Assembly (NCBI GenBank): GCA_010015655.1
Contig: ML976675.1
Span: 124,001-188,000, forward strand
Source of the DNA: Bimuria novae-zelandiae CBS 107.79
Lineage: Eukaryota; Ascomycota; Dothideomycetes; Pleosporales; Didymosphaeriaceae
DNA length: 64,000 bases
Direction of reading: 5' to 3'
In this document: positions 43,080-56,800 of the stretch, piece after piece
Numbering within the stretch: the stretch's first letter is position 1
How the letters are laid out: each line of letters begins with the position of its first letter
The notes under the pieces: generated by a model
Database searches by the model: none
What the model was told of the DNA's origin: nothing
Seen by the model: only the letters and a program-made list of their open reading frames with translations
Program-made: the position numbers and the translations under genes

Positions 43080-46000
43080 CTTATATTTTTGGCAAAGTAA
43101 ATAAAGATGCTTAACTCTTCTTATTTAATTTACGCTACGGCGTAGATATCTTTTAAGATATCATGCCTAACACTGGTGTAGCTAGTGTCTTAACTACTAG
43201 TAAGACATAAGTAAAGGCGCTGCAGCTTATCTAACTGTCTATAGTTATTAATAAGTCTACTATAAGACGTTATTAAATCTAATTTAGAGATAATCTAGAG
43301 TGTTTCTCCCTTAGCGACGTTAATGTTAGCACGCTATTTAGTATAATTACCTTTATAGTAATGCTAACTAATACACTATTTCTGCTCTACTTAAATAATA
43401 TAGATTATTATAGTATCTTCTTTAATAATATCGACAATATGCTCGTTCAAGGTGGCAAAGAATTCCTAATTATCTATAAATAGGGACATCCATGGCTCCT
43501 GCTTAATAAATAAGAGACTATTATTTACTACTTAACCGAGACTAAGCTGCGCTAGCTTTACCAACGCTTTAGCTATCCTACTACTAGATGACTACACAAG
43601 ATCCTCAGTAAAGCATGCTATAAAGATATTAATAAGGACATTATTGATCGCATTAATAAGTACTGTTACTAGTGTTAAATCTATAGCAAAGCACCTGGCC
43701 GTTTCCGCTTTACTATTCGCGATAACATGGACTTTAACTCATGGGTTATTATTAATGTAATGTATATTAATTAGAAACTAGTGCTCAACGCAGTTAATAA
43801 AGCCATAGCTTTTTAAGCTACTTAATTTATGCTAAATATCTAGGCAAACACTACTTGGGATCTCCTTCGCGCTATGTGGATTAACATGTACGTTAGTCCT
43901 CCTAACGTTATTAAGACAGATGCTGGCAAGAACTTTATTACTAATAAGTTTATTAATAACGCTACGTTACTTATAATTAAGGCTAAGGAAGTCCTGGTAG
44001 AGGCATATTATTTAATTAGCAAGGTTGAGCGCTATTATGCTCCTATCTACTATGCTTATAGGGTAATCTCTACAGCCGTTAGACGCATAACCGCTCCCGA
44101 ACATATCTTGTAGATAGCTGTCAAGGCTGTTAATAACACCGCAGGTCCTAATAGACTTGTCCTAACTCTTCTTGTCTTTAGAGCATATCCTCGCCTGTTA
44201 AAGAAATTACTACTATTGCTGTCTATTACCGCCCGCGGCGCTATAGTGCGTAAAGTAATAGCTAAAGTGCGCAAGATTAAGGCAAAGCGCTAAGTTAATA
44301 AGGCTCTTATAACTCGCAATAGTCCTAACGTAACTAATATTTTACTATTACCTATCCTAAGTAGCGTTAAGGTCTGGCGAGAGAACTATAGATAGTCTAG
44401 CCCGCATTAGATAATCGCCCTCCACGTTAATAAGTAATCCGTGGTTGTCGAAATTAATAATAAATAAGTCACCTTCTGTATTACTGCAGTGCGCCCGTAT
44501 TATATAGACAATACGACTATTATTACCCCTCTCGTAGAAGACGAGGAAAACGGTAGCTCTAATAATAATTGTACTCCTATTATAGAGGAGCCCGCGCCCA
44601 AGCGTAAGCGCGATAGGCTAAAAGGCTAAAGAAATAAGCTAAAACTTAACAAAGTTATAACTACTATAGTTAACCTTAATTAACGTAAGCGTAATAATCT
44701 TATCCTAGCTAAGAAGCTACGAGTAGTTAGCAAGATTATAATACTAGGGTAACTATTTAAAGCATCTACAAAGGCAGAGATTAACGCCCTTATAATATAA
44801 GGTGTCTTTCGCTTTAAGAAGTATAGTCCTTACTATTATAATAAGGTCCGCATCTTTAAGTTACGCATTATTAATAAAGTTAAGGGCAAGACTACTAATC
44901 GCCTGTACGAAAAGTCTTATCTTATTATTTAAGGATACGCTAATAACGATAAGAAGCTTATCCTAACATAGTCTCCTACTATCTAGCGTGCAAGCCAGCG
45001 TGTGATTATCGCTCTAGCACTATTACTATTAAAGCTAGGCATGTACCTCTGGCTCCGTGACATCACTTAGGCCTATACGCAATCGGATAATCCACTCCAG
45101 CGTACTATTATAGCTGACATACTAGCCTAGCTTAAGGAAAGTTATCTAACAAACATAGTTATAGTTATTATTAAGCTACTATACGGCATTGCTGAAGCAG
45201 GTGCCTATTAGTGGTTAACGTATAATAAACACCACACCAAGACTCTCTATATAGTAACATCTACTTATAATCTATACCTGCTTATTAGTAAGGCTAGCAG
45301 CAAGTGCTTTAGCATTATTAGCATATAAACTAATAATACGCTTAGTCTATTTAATAAAGCTTTTATAGATCTTAAGGACTAAGAGCTACGTTTTAAGGCT
45401 AAGCCTAAGTAGTTTCTCTTACTAGACGCGCAAATTAACTTTAATAGCTACATTATTAAGCTTAATAATAATAATCGCGCTATTACTCTGCGCTAGAATA
45501 AGCAAGGCAAGAAGCTAGAAATAGCTAATAATAAGTAATTATATATTTAATAGCGCGCTTGAGGTGCTTATATTACAATAATCTATTAACCTAAGGCGAG
45601 CTTTGACCTCGCCGCCGTAGCCTAAGCGAGTGAGCCTACAAAAGAAGAAATTACTAGATTAAATAAGCGCATTATCTAGTAGAAGGAGAATATCACTCGC
45701 GGCCTTAACTTCATCCTACTAGACTTAAGTAACTTAAAGCTATACGCCTTTATTAACGCATTATTTGCTAATAATAAGGACATGTTATTATAAACAGGCT
45801 TCGTAATTACGCTTAGTAATAAGACTAAAGATGGCGATTATAACTTTAAGTTTACTAGTAATATTATTTACTAGTTATTTGTTAAGTGCAAGCGCGTTAC
45901 TCGCAGCGTCCTTATATTTAAGATCTACGCGATAGCCTATAGAGTTAACATTATAATTATAATTAGCGGTATAATTAACATAATTATGTAGCGACTTAAC

Positions 46001-46440
46001 CTCCCTAATGTCTCTATCGTCGTGTGCACTAACTTACGCTCCTTATATAATTACCTTGTTAAGCTTAGTACTACTAAGGAGAAGCACCTTATAATCGACA
46101 TTATAGCTCTGCGTAAGGCCTATAAGCGTAATAATCTTATAGACATCCGCTGGATCAATAGACGTGACAATCTAGTAGACTTAATAACTAAGGCTAGCTC
46201 TAACTTAGCTATAAAGCATCTTATTAACTATAACTAGCTTAAGCTTTACGTGCAAGGCTAGGTCAATCGTGCTAAAGTTAACACCCTAAAGTATAATTAC
46301 GATAGTAAGAAGTAGTAAGTCTGTAAAAGGAGTAGTAAGATAGGCACTAAGAGGACGCGCACCAGCGCTAGTCTGGTTAGAAAACTAGCAACTATTACAG
46401 ATTATGTTTTATTGCAGATTTAAGCGTTCTGGGCTAAACT
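43080..46440 (+). pseudogene. copia pol: integrase, RT and RNase H relics
   Basis: Integrase core: NVIKTDAGKNFITNKFI and EAYYLISKVERYYAPI (about 43905-44045), where the family has DAGKNF and VERYHAPLRRAY. The RT region at 44900-45950 is heavily degraded. The RNase H end is clear at 46022-46235 (LRSLYNYLVKLSTTKEKHLI, then RWINRRDNLVDLITK), where copia elements have SLYDCLVKL and KWIDG..NPADALTK. Catalytic Asp residues are partly Asn. Inactive. Confidence 0.8.
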
Positions 46441-46473
46441 GGCCACATGTAGCATAAAAGAAAAGATAGCTAG

Positions 46474-46715
46474 TGTTAGCTTTAAACCTGTGCAACACTA
46501 CTATGGCTTTTACCGCTATATAGTTTGCCTATAGTTTGTTGCGTAGTTTGCCTGTGGTTTGTTGCGCTAGTCCTAATTAGGCTAGCAAGAGACAAACCAC
46601 GCTCGATAAATACTTCTTACAATAGCCCACCACAATAGATCTGCAATTAAGAATTAAATCAATACCACATCGTTGCAACGAAGTCTTGATCCAACAGCCT
46701 ATTGCCGTATCAACA
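46474..46715 (+). repeat. 3' LTR of the copia element
   Basis: 242 bp. A purine-rich AAAAGAAAAGATAG lies just upstream (about 46457-46470) and may be the polypurine tract. Confidence 0.92.
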
Positions 46716-47216
46716 ATTTAGATCGCGCGTTTAGTAATAGTTATCTTATTAGTAATTCTAAATATCTATTAAAGGCATATTTTAAAATTATTATAGTCCT
46801 TAATAATATTAACTATATTAGTATATTTATTAATACAGTCCTTGTCCTCGTTATCGTAATCTATATCTAAGTACTTAACTAGGTAAAAATAAATTTATTC
46901 TTTAGCATTTCCTTGCATATAAGTTATAGTAAAGATAATCTTTTTCTTATTTTTAAAATCTAGGTTCTAGTTAAAGAAGTAAAGGTCTAGCTATAAAAGC
47001 TAAGTATTAAGGAGAGTGTAATTACTATTATATAAGTTAGGTTTATATACCTTGTTCTTACTATCCCCTATAGGGGTAACGTAGTTGTCCAAAGCTATAG
47101 AAGAGGTAGGGGTCCTAGTAGTACTTATATTAAAGGTGTTTAAGATATTAAGATCCTTAGGGGTAGCTAGTCCTTAAGGGCTAAGATTAGTTCTTAGGCA
47201 AGAGTATGTAAGGGGC
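46716..47216 (-). mobile_element. A3 fragment: 5' gag and 5' LTR edge of an A-family gypsy
   Basis: The reverse complement aligns with gypsy A from LTR end into gag (5870-6300 equivalent). The LTR edge starts TATTAAGATCC at about 47151 and is cut by the gypsy B LTR at 47217. With 33064-33142 and 34043-34114 it makes the remains of one A-family element whose pol is missing. Confidence 0.75.
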
Positions 47217-47367
47217 TGGGTGCTCAAGGAGCCAAAGGTGCCAGAAGAATACTTATGAATTCGATAAAGAGTCCAAAGTTAAGCTTCGGGCGTCGAACTT
47301 ATATATCTAGGGTTTGCATAACTAAGGGTCAAGGATCTAAGGCAATAACTAGGCGTAGCCTATTATA
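47217..47367 (-). repeat. Probable 3' LTR of gypsy B (151 bp)
   Basis: Starts TGTAAGG and ends CTATTATA next to a polypurine tract. No second copy is visible in the window to confirm the borders. Confidence 0.6.
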
Positions 47368-47639
47368 TACCTCCCTTCCCTCTATTAAGGGTAAAAAAAT
47401 CTCCGCGTCTTATCTTATTTATATAGCCTTATAATTATTTTATTATCTACTTATAATCCTCTTACTATTATAAACCTCTTACTAGTTCTATTCTCGCGTG
47501 TCTAATTTTATATCTTTGCTATAAGTAGTTACTATAGCAGTGTATTCGCGCTAGTGCGTTTACTTATTATTATATACATAAAATTGCTTTTTACTTAGCT
47601 TTTAGACCTTACTCTTTTAAGCTCTCTTTTTTCTTAGCT

Positions 47640-48960
47640 TAACTTTATGCGCTATAACGTCTTGCTTTTAACCTAGTCTTTTTTAACTTCGCGACCTAAT
47701 TCCCCTTACTATTTTAATAAAATAGCTAGCCCTTTACGTAATAGCTACGTAATAAAAACGCCTAAGCGTTAGAGGTGTACTACTAACTTTAATAATAAAA
47801 TAGAAGAAGGCCTGTCCCCGTTATAGTTACTTAGCTACTAACTTAAGAAGACTAAGCTCTTTTAAGATAAAGCTACTATTTTTAACACTAGCGCAATCTT
47901 TCTTAGCTAGCTTACTAAGAAGTTTAGTTTTTTTAAAGCTTATAAAGTAAGTTCTAGACCCTTTTCTACGCTTTTTTTACTTTTTCCTACCTTCTAACTT
48001 GCCTTCTTACTCTTCTAACCTCCTTTTTAGTTCTTTATTAGTCTAGGTGTGCGCACTTATTAACTTAATAAGCTTAGCTCTTAGGGTCTAATCTTGCTAC
48101 GCGCGATAATTAAGCGCTAGTATATTAATTACGTTACCTATAGACGCGTCTATTAGTAGGTGCTAGCAGGCAAGATAGTGTCCTGCGAGGAGTGCTATAC
48201 CTACAAGCTTACTAGCTACACTAGACAAGTATGCTTTAGTCTAACTTGTTCTAGATAACTTTAGGGTGTGCTCTACTAACTCCTTCCCCTACCTAAATTT
48301 AGCCTGCCCTTAATAAAGTTAGCCGCGAAAAGTTTGCTAATATTATAGTTATTAGTATAGGCTACCTTATAAACAAGATTTTAAAAAATAGCTAAGAATA
48401 GAAGGCCTTTCTTACTAACCTTAACGCATTCTATTCTGCTTGTAAAGTCGCTATTATTAATTACTATACCTCCTTTAAGAGTAAGACTACTACTACTTTA
48501 GGCCCTATTACTTTTTTCTTTAAGGCCGTTTAGCTCTTAAAGCGCATCGCTATTATAGTTAAGAAAACTTCTAACCTTCTTTAAATTTATACTACTAACT
48601 TTAAAGTATTTTATTAAGAGTGTAAAAACCCTTCTATAAGTTCCTTTTAGATAATAAAGCTATCTTTTAAGACTAACATCGTATAGCTCTCTAGTAAGTT
48701 CGTGGTAGTAGATAAGGGCATCGTAATAAATAGTTTTTAGATAATAGATAATGTCCTCGCGGGAGCTAATATGCCTACTTAAGCCTACTAGTGCTTACGC
48801 TAGCGGCTTTAGGCTATTATAATTAGGGAGCGCTTAAGTAAGGAGGATATAGCTTCCCTAACTCTAGTAGTGTATTAGAGGGCGGAGAAGTAGACCTAAA
48901 TATTATTAAGAAGGGTTTTACTATTTCTTTAGTAGTTAAAAATACCCCTTCTACCTAGTT
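47640..48960 (+). pseudogene. Antisense cysteine-rich accessory region of gypsy B
   Basis: Lies on the strand opposite to gag-pol, between pol and the 3' LTR, 1.3 kb long. One frame gives a cysteine cluster, VSCEECYTYKLTSYTRQVCF then SLTCS (48178-48249). After a frame change (possibly an intron or an indel), a protein-like stretch follows from 48321: SREKFANIIVISIGYLINKI, KAFLTNLNAFYSACKVAIIN, then KFVVVDKGIVINSF and LAGANMPT (about 48790). The cysteine spacing is not a clean Zn2Cys6. Boundaries are approximate and stops are frequent. No family recognised. Confidence 0.45.
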
Positions 48961-49199
48961 CCTTTCTCCTTTTTACTTTAGTTTACGTCTAAGACTTACT
49001 TCTTTTGTAAGGGTTATTCCTTACTACTATAGGAATTATTTAGTCCTTTTATTATTCTTAGTAGTTTTAAGAGTTTTTTAAGTTACTTTTTTAGGATTCC
49101 TTCTTAACTTCCTTCTTTAATACTTAACTTTATCCCCTAATAATATTATTCCTACCCTTATCTTAGACACCTTTATCTAGCTAGGTTCCTTAGCTTAGT

Positions 49200-51608
49200 A
49201 AAACAGGCATCGTAAAGCCTCCTTTAGGCCCTAATAGAAGCTAATTTAGGGGATATCGCGATAGAATCTTATTAGGAGTTTTCTGTTATAATTTTAATAT
49301 AGCTTAGTAAACTTCTTCTAATAGTCTAACGTAATAGCTTAGTTAAGGTTCTTACGAGGTTCCTAAGTTCTTTAAGAGTAGTTTTCTTACTATACTAGGT
49401 ATTCCACCCTCTTACCTCTACGGGACTAGCGTTCTTTATATATATTAATTATACTATACTCTTCTTCCCTCTCTTTTATTATAATTGCTTCGGGCTGGGC
49501 ATTATTAGTGGTTTAGCTAGAGAGAGGGTTTGACAAGGCTAACTTTAGCCTATTTACGTAGAACCTTAGGTGCATGTTTGGCGGGACGTCTAGTTCTACT
49601 ACGTAGGAGTTTATTATTTTTCTTATAATAAACTTTCCTTACTTCTAGTTAAGCTTCTTACTTAGACGTTAGTTTTAAAGGTAGTTCTTATACTTTAGCT
49701 ATATCTTGTCTTCTTCTTTTAAAATTAAAGCGTCCTTACGTTAATAGTTTGCCAGGCGCTCTTATTCTTATTAGGCTATTATTATTTTTACCTAGGCAAA
49801 GTTAAAAACCTTCTTAAACTTCTTTATTATTACCTTCGCGGCCTTCTTTACGTTAGTTCTAAGCTCTAAGGCTAATCTTTATACCCTAAAGTTCTTAACT
49901 AGTTTAACGTTCCAGTCGTAGGATAGGAAAAACAGGCTAACTCCCGTTAATTTAGCTTCTTGTCCTTTAATAGCTATTTAGGCTATAGGAAGCTACTTTA
50001 TCTAATTATCCTATTACTAGTTATAGTACGCCTAGAGGTAGGCTTTAAGGACAGAGTTTATTTGTTCTATCTGCCCGTCTGTCTCTAGGTGCTTTACTAT
50101 AGACAGTCTTCGATCGATACCTGCTTATTTATAGAGTATAGTCTAAAATTCGCTCACGAATTGTCCCCCGCGGTCTAATATAATAGAGGAGGGGAAGAAG
50201 TAGTCTACTACCTAGTATTAAAGGAACGCTATTATAACTATAGGTATATTAAAATTTAAGAGACTAATAAACTTAGGGTCCTTACTAAGTCTATTTATAA
50301 TTATTATAATATTCGTGCAGCCATTGCTCTTAGGTAGGGTAATAATAAAGTCTATTATAATATTCTTCTATCCTTATTTAAGTAGTAATAAGGGCTTTAG
50401 CAGGCCCTATTTTACTTCTCTCTATAGTTTAGTTCTTCTATAGATATTACAGTTCTTAATATACTACCTTACTTAGTTAGACATCCTTAGGAAGAAGTAG
50501 TCTTAAGCAAGAATCTTATAAGTATTTTCTTATCCTAAGTATTCTAAAGCTAGGGAACTATGCGCGACCGCTATTAGCTTTATCTATAAAGGTTCTAATT
50601 TTAGTACCTATTATCTTAACCTATAGCGTAGGTACCCTTAGTTATCTATACTATATTCTAAGATACTAATAAATAACTTCCACCTAGGTTCGAACTTCCT
50701 AAGCCTATTCTTAATATAGACTTTTATCTTACTATACGCACTGTCTTTATCGCGTTTTACCTCTTACTATATAGTGTTAAAGTCTAGTTCGCGTCGCTTG
50801 GCAGGGCTATCGCCTCCTTAAAGGGTTAATATAGGTAGTTTAGGGCGTGTTAGGTAAGCAAGCACTAGGTCCTTATCTACTTTAATATAATTAGGTTCCT
50901 CTATAATAGTAGGTATTTAGGAGATAAAAGACTTTAAGCTATTTCTTTTAGTAGTCTCTTAAAAAAGCGTAAAGTGCCTTAACTTTAATCTATTATCTCT
51001 GTCGTCCTTTAGCAGGTCTTAGTCCCTCTAGGAGAGGGCGTCCGCCCTAAAGTTTACTAACCCTAGTCTATATATAAATGTTATATTAATATAGCTAAGT
51101 GTGTCTGCCTACTAAACGTGTCGTTTGTCTAACCTTTGTTTAGTAGCAAAATACGTAAGGTTTTTATAATTAGCGTAGACCGTAAGGTGCTTTACTACTT
51201 AATATATATAGTCCTATTTATCTACGTATTGAATAACTGCAAGTATCTTTATCGTAGATAGCATAGTTATATTCTGCCAGGCTATTCTTTACTAAAAAGT
51301 AAGCTACTAGGCGCAGAATCCTATTGTTATTATACTAGGAGAAGTATCCTCTAGTTAACTAGCTAGAGGCGTCTACTTCTAGTACTAATTCTTATTTAGG
51401 GTTAAAGTAGGCTAGCGCGGGGTCCGTACAGAACGCTATCTTTAGGAAGTTAAATACGTGCTACTACTCTTATCCCTAAATAAATTCTACTCCTTTACTA
51501 ATAAGCTTTATAAGGGGGCTTACTATGCTACAGAAGTCTTATATAAATTTTTAATAAAAGTTTGTAAAGCCTATAAAGCTCTAGACTTCCTTTATTAAAA
51601 TTAGTAGC
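49200..51608 (-). pseudogene. gypsy B pol, C-terminal part (RNase H, integrase, chromodomain)
   Basis: Minus-strand reading gives VELDVPPNMHLRFYVNRLKL (near 49550-49610, integrase C-terminal segment before a chromodomain). Integrase and RNase H relics follow upstream to the C1 insertion at 51609. Interrupted by many TAG/TAA. Confidence 0.65.
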
Positions 51609-51877
51609 TGTGACGGCCTGGCATGCCGGCAGGACACATGACCTCGCGTGAGAGGCGCGACTGCCTCACGCCTGGGTGCAGCTGCCTCACGCCTGGGCGC
51701 AGCTACCCACGCACCCAGTGTAGCTATCTCGGATAGATAGATGTTCCGTGCCGAGCGGCAGCGCATAAAAGCGCCGCAGGCCTGTGTACCTACAGTCTCC
51801 TCATCTTAGTGTAGCTAAAATAGAGCTAACCTACCTTATCTACTCTCTTAATGCAGGAGCCCGTGCCCGTCTTTATA
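51609..51877 (+). repeat. 5' LTR of gypsy C1 (269 bp)
   Basis: GC-rich in an AT-rich setting. Contains a tandem GCCTCACGCCTGGG repeat about 19 bp apart (51671-51710). Its start TGTGACGG is unmutated, whereas its end CACA reads TATA. Confidence 0.93.
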
Positions 51878-52499
51878 TTACACTAAGATCTCTTTACTTA
51901 GCTAGAGATAGTAATAAAATATTAGGTTAAACTACTCGATCTGCCTACGCGCACGACTTAATAATAACTACTTTAAAAAATCTACTATATAACTACGCTA
52001 AGCTATTAGTTTGTTATAGAGTATAATTACCTGTAACGAAAGGTCCTAATACTACTAAGTAACATACTACTTAAAGGGAGTTAAAGGACGTAGTTTAAAA
52101 ATAGCACGCTATAGCTAGCTAGGAGAGCTAATTAGCCTGCCGCCCTTTGCTTAATAAACGTGCTATATAGGCAACCTACTACTTACGTAAAGAGGGCTAC
52201 AAGAGCCCTAGCCTCTATAAGAGAGGAACCTATCCCTACTAACTATCCTAAGCACTACTTGCTCGCCTTCTCCCTACTAGAGAACTAACAACTAGCTATT
52301 CTACCCGCAGTATTAATAAAATAGCACTAAAACACCTATTTATAGCGTTAGTCTTAGAAAAGGAGATGCTAGGCAGCGCGTACGACCTATCTAAGCCCTT
52401 TATTTACTAAGAACACGAAATCTAGAGCTATGGCTCTATTACTAAGGAAAACCATAATTAAGATACTTCCCTAAAACTTGCTTGTATCTAGCAAGGTAT

Positions 52500-53780
52500 T
52501 AATAAGGACCTCTTGCAACCTCCCTAGCTACTTATATTTACTAGTAATAACCTAATTACTGCAACGCTAGAGGCCGTGATTAAGTATTTTAGGCAGGAAC
52601 TAGTAAAGATTACTGTAGAGCTAGTTAGCTAGCTACTTCTTTATAGTGTGGAGCGATAATAACTATATATATACTGCTAGATCGCTGCTAATATCTTAGC
52701 TAAAGGCGAAGGGCTGCATGGAGCCCTCGTTTAAGCGTAGTAAAAGATAGACAAGTTAGAAGCCTAACTTGCTAAACAGGCTATAGTAGGCTCTACCCCT
52801 AATACACTAGTAACTTAATCTTATATAACTAAATTCTAAATTCTCCTTTAGACCCTAAGCCAGAGTGTCCCCTCCGCTAATAACCCGCTAAGCTCTAAGC
52901 CTGGCAAGCTTAATAACTTATATTTTTCGCGCTTATCACCATTTAAGCCTATTACTTATTTATATACACGCTCTTTAGGCGCAAGCTAGCGCTTAGTTAA
53001 GTTCCTAGACCCTCTACTACTCTTAGATAGCAAGACAACTACGACCTTTAAGCACTAGAGGGCCTATATAGAGAATAAACTTTGGTCTAACCGCGATTAG
53101 TTTGTAGGAGAGACTTTAGAGGATACCTAAGAGCGTATCGTAGCATATATGACTATACGCATAGAGGATCCCGCCCGTAACTAACTTATAACTTTAATTA
53201 GAGCTTTACGAAATAGTGGCGAACGTATTAATAGCGAATTTATAATAGATATAATAGAGCAAGCTTTTGGCGACCTATATAAGGAGAAGAAGGCCTGTTA
53301 GGCATTTATCTAACTACGCCTCCGCTCTATAGCTAAGTTTACTAGCTTCTAAGTAGACTTCTTTTGCCTTATAACGTAGCGTAAGCTACCTGCTAACTAA
53401 TAGGTTAAAGAGTTTTATAAGAAGCTTATAGATTAACTTTACATAGATATAGGCCGTGATATTTATTACCTTAAGGATAATTACTCTAAGTTATTAACAT
53501 CGCCCGCGACCTCGCACAAGAGGTAGTAATTATAGACTCCTGGGTTATGGCGCGCGCCGAACGAGAATCTCGAAAAAAGGCTACTCCTACCTTAGCTACT
53601 AGGTCTCGCAAGTACGCTTTAATACTGGCGCAGCCCCTTGCTTATATATAGCTAACGCGCGCCGCCACTATAGCTCTAAGTAGCTAGCTTACCTACTACT
53701 ATTATAAAAAGTTAGGACACATTACTTAAGACTGCCTAAATAGCCCTATTAATTAGAAAGCGTTAGAGGCCAGCGATTTA
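52500..53780 (+). pseudogene. gag of gypsy C1
   Basis: Capsid relic with RAYIENKLW and RIEDPARN (about 53065-53180). A zinc knuckle at about 53690-53735 reads YYYYKKLGHIT, stop, DC, where CYNCKKLGHITRDC is expected; two Cys read Tyr and Arg became a stop. Confidence 0.75.
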
Positions 53781-53879
53781 GCACCGCAAGCTAACAAAGA
53801 GGTATACTATAAGACTAAGGACGGAGGCTTCCTCTCTTCTAATAAGGAATTAGGAAAAGTATTACTCTAGGGGAAGTCT

Positions 53880-56800
53880 CCTTCCTAGAGAATCCTATAG
53901 GAGCTACTAGCATATAAGACCTTTTATTTAGTAGAAGTGCTTTCACTCTGCCTTACCGCATCTTAATAAACAGGCTAGTAATTAGATTAAAGGCTCTTAT
54001 TAACATAGGCGTAGGTAGCTACGTCTTAGCCTACCTTAAACACTTCCGCATAATTAAGAAGGGACTTAAGATATCTATTAAAAGCATGGAAGCTATTCCC
54101 CTGGCTAGATATAATAGTTAACTAAACAGGTAGGTGAATAAGCACTTCCAGGCTAACCTAGTGCTAGATAGCCACCACCTTACTACTTACTTTATACCCT
54201 GTAACACTAGCCGCCACGACCTTATAGTCGGCCGCAAGCTTCTCGAGGAAGCTAACGTCTAGATTAACTATAGGTAGTAAATGCTTAAGTGGCTAGACAT
54301 AATATAAATTAACTATAAATAAGATATTATTATCCCAACGCGGGGCACAGCTACAGGAATTAATTCTAAGTATTAGGTAAATGCTAACTAACGTGACAAG
54401 CTTATAGACGTGGCTATTATACGGTATATTTACCGCTTATCGCAGTAATCCCCTTAGCGTTATACCTACCAAAAGAACCTAGCAAAGATAGAGGAGTAGC
54501 TTCGCTACTAAGCGCTGCCGTTATAAGAGTAGTAGCCAACTTGCCCTAAACCTGTCTCTCGCGAGGACCTCGCTAAGGCAGGCCTTAAGATTAATATTAT
54601 AAGAGCTACGGTATTTATAATTAATGCGCGTTAGAAAGAGATAGTTATTAGCTATATTAGTGTTTACGAAGTAGAAAAGCTAATCTAAGACTATAAAAAG
54701 AAGCTAGGCTAGATAGACCTGCTAGACCTAGATAAAGAACTCCGCTAGCTTCTTATAGAGAAGTTACTATTCCTAGGCTATACAGGCGCTACCCTAGCTT
54801 ACTTCTTAAAGAAGGACTCTAACGTACTGCCTCTACACTACGACGGCGTTAATTACAACATTAAGCTAACCGCGGATAACATACTAATATTAAGCCTACT
54901 ATATAGTATGTCTCTAGAGTAGTTATAGCTTGTCAAGAATTACCTAAATAACTACCTTTAACGTGGCGTTATTACTTATAGCAACGCGCCCTACGCCTCA
55001 CTAGTACTATTTACTAAGAAGTCTAAAGGGGGGTGGCGATTTTGTATTAACTATCGTAAGCTTAACGCTATTATAAAGAAAGATATCTATCCTATCTTAC
55101 TTATCTAAGAGACCCTTGCAAGGCTCGCCTGTGCTAAAATATTTACTAAGCTAGACGTACGGCAGGCCTTTTATCGCATTTAACTAGACAAGGAAGCAGA
55201 GGACCTAACCACGTTTTATATACGCTATAGTAACTATAAGTATTATATACTCCTATTTAGTCTTTATAATAGACCTGCCACCTTCTAGCAATATATTAAC
55301 AGGGTATTATATAGCCTACTTGACGACTTTTGCACAGCATATCTAGACAATATCCTTATCTACTTAGAGAATTTACTATACTATAAGGAGCATATTGCGC
55401 AGGTACTTAAACGACTCCACGACGCTGGTTTGCAAGTAGACATTAAGAAGAGCGAGTTTACAGTAACTAGGACAAAGTTCCTTAGCCTTATTATTAGCAC
55501 TTAAGGTATTTAGAAGGACCTAGAGAAGATCGCTACTATGCAGGACTAGCCTATACTTATATTAGTTAAAAGTATATAGTTATTTTTAGGTTTCTATAAC
55601 TTCTACCGAACCTTCCTTAAGGACTATAGACGTATTATTAGACCGCTTATAAAGCTCCTTAAGAAGGGCGCCTAGCATGCTTTTAGAGAGCGAGAGCTTA
55701 TAGCCTTTTAGTAAGTTAAAGACCTTATACTATTAGACAACGTACTTGCTTACTACTCTCCTTATCGCGTTACACGTATAAAAATAGACGCGAGCGATGG
55801 TGTTATTACTGGCGTACTCTTTTAGCTATAGGACAACGGACTCTGGCGACCTATAGCCTTCTATTCTAAGACAATAAGCGACCCGTAGATAAACTACAAT
55901 ATATATAATAAAGAGATGCTAGCCGTAATTTATAGCCTTAAAGAATAGAGATCTTAGCTTATTAGTCTATAAATAACTAAGCCCTTTAGCGCTATTACTA
56001 ATTATTAAGCGCTAGAGTACTTCTTTACTAAGCGCAAGCTTACTCCTTAATAAATACACTAGGCTATAATAGTGGCTAATTTTAACCTAAAGCTTACCTA
56101 CTAACTAGGCACTACTAACGTGGTGGCTAACGCGCTATTACGTAAGTAGGAGGAACTATAGACTTAGAAGGAGAAGGATAAGGTAGCTCGCATAAGAGTC
56201 TTTTTATAAGCTAAGTAGCTAGACGTTAATATAGTGTAAAAAGCTACAACCTAACTTGCTAACCTAGCTATTTAAGGATTACAGGGCTAGGAGCTTAAGA
56301 TTACTATAATAGACACCTTTCTAGCCTCTTCTTTTATAGAGGATTCTTATGCCCTCGTTAATTAGGTGATTAAGGTAAACTGGAATTACGATAGCCTATA
56401 AAAGCTACGGGAAAAAGCTCTATCTAATAACTAAGGACTGTAGAAGCTAAATAATTAAGATCTACTCTTATATAAAGATTGGCTAGTTGTCCTAGTAGTT
56501 AACTTCCTACGCACCTACTTAATTCGAGCCGCCTATGCTACGTAGCTTACTACTTACCCAGGAAAAAGGAAGACAGCGAAGCTACTTAGAGATTAGTACT
56601 ACTGGCCAAATCTAGCGAAGGATGTGGACACTTATGTTGCCGCCTATAAGGCTTGTTAATAGAGTTATACGCCCCGCGACCGCACCCTAGGACTACTTAA
56701 GCTACTATTAATACTAGAGCAAGCATGGTAGGACGTTTTAATAGACTTTAAGTTATTCCCACCCGATAAGAAAGGGTACAATAACGCCTTTATTATAGTT

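Larger units (their letters stand above)
34115..46715 (+). mobile_element. Ty1/copia LTR retrotransposon split by gypsy A2
   Basis: LTRs 34115-34356 and 46474-46715, both exactly 242 bp, begin TGTT and end AACA. The body reads gag, CCHC finger, integrase, RT, RNase H on the plus strand, the copia order. It is interrupted in gag by the 6.76-kb gypsy A2 (35222-41984). Without the insert it is about 5.8 kb. The outer flanks AAGGT and ATTTA are not a target duplication and come from different parts of an A-family gypsy. Confidence 0.9.
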
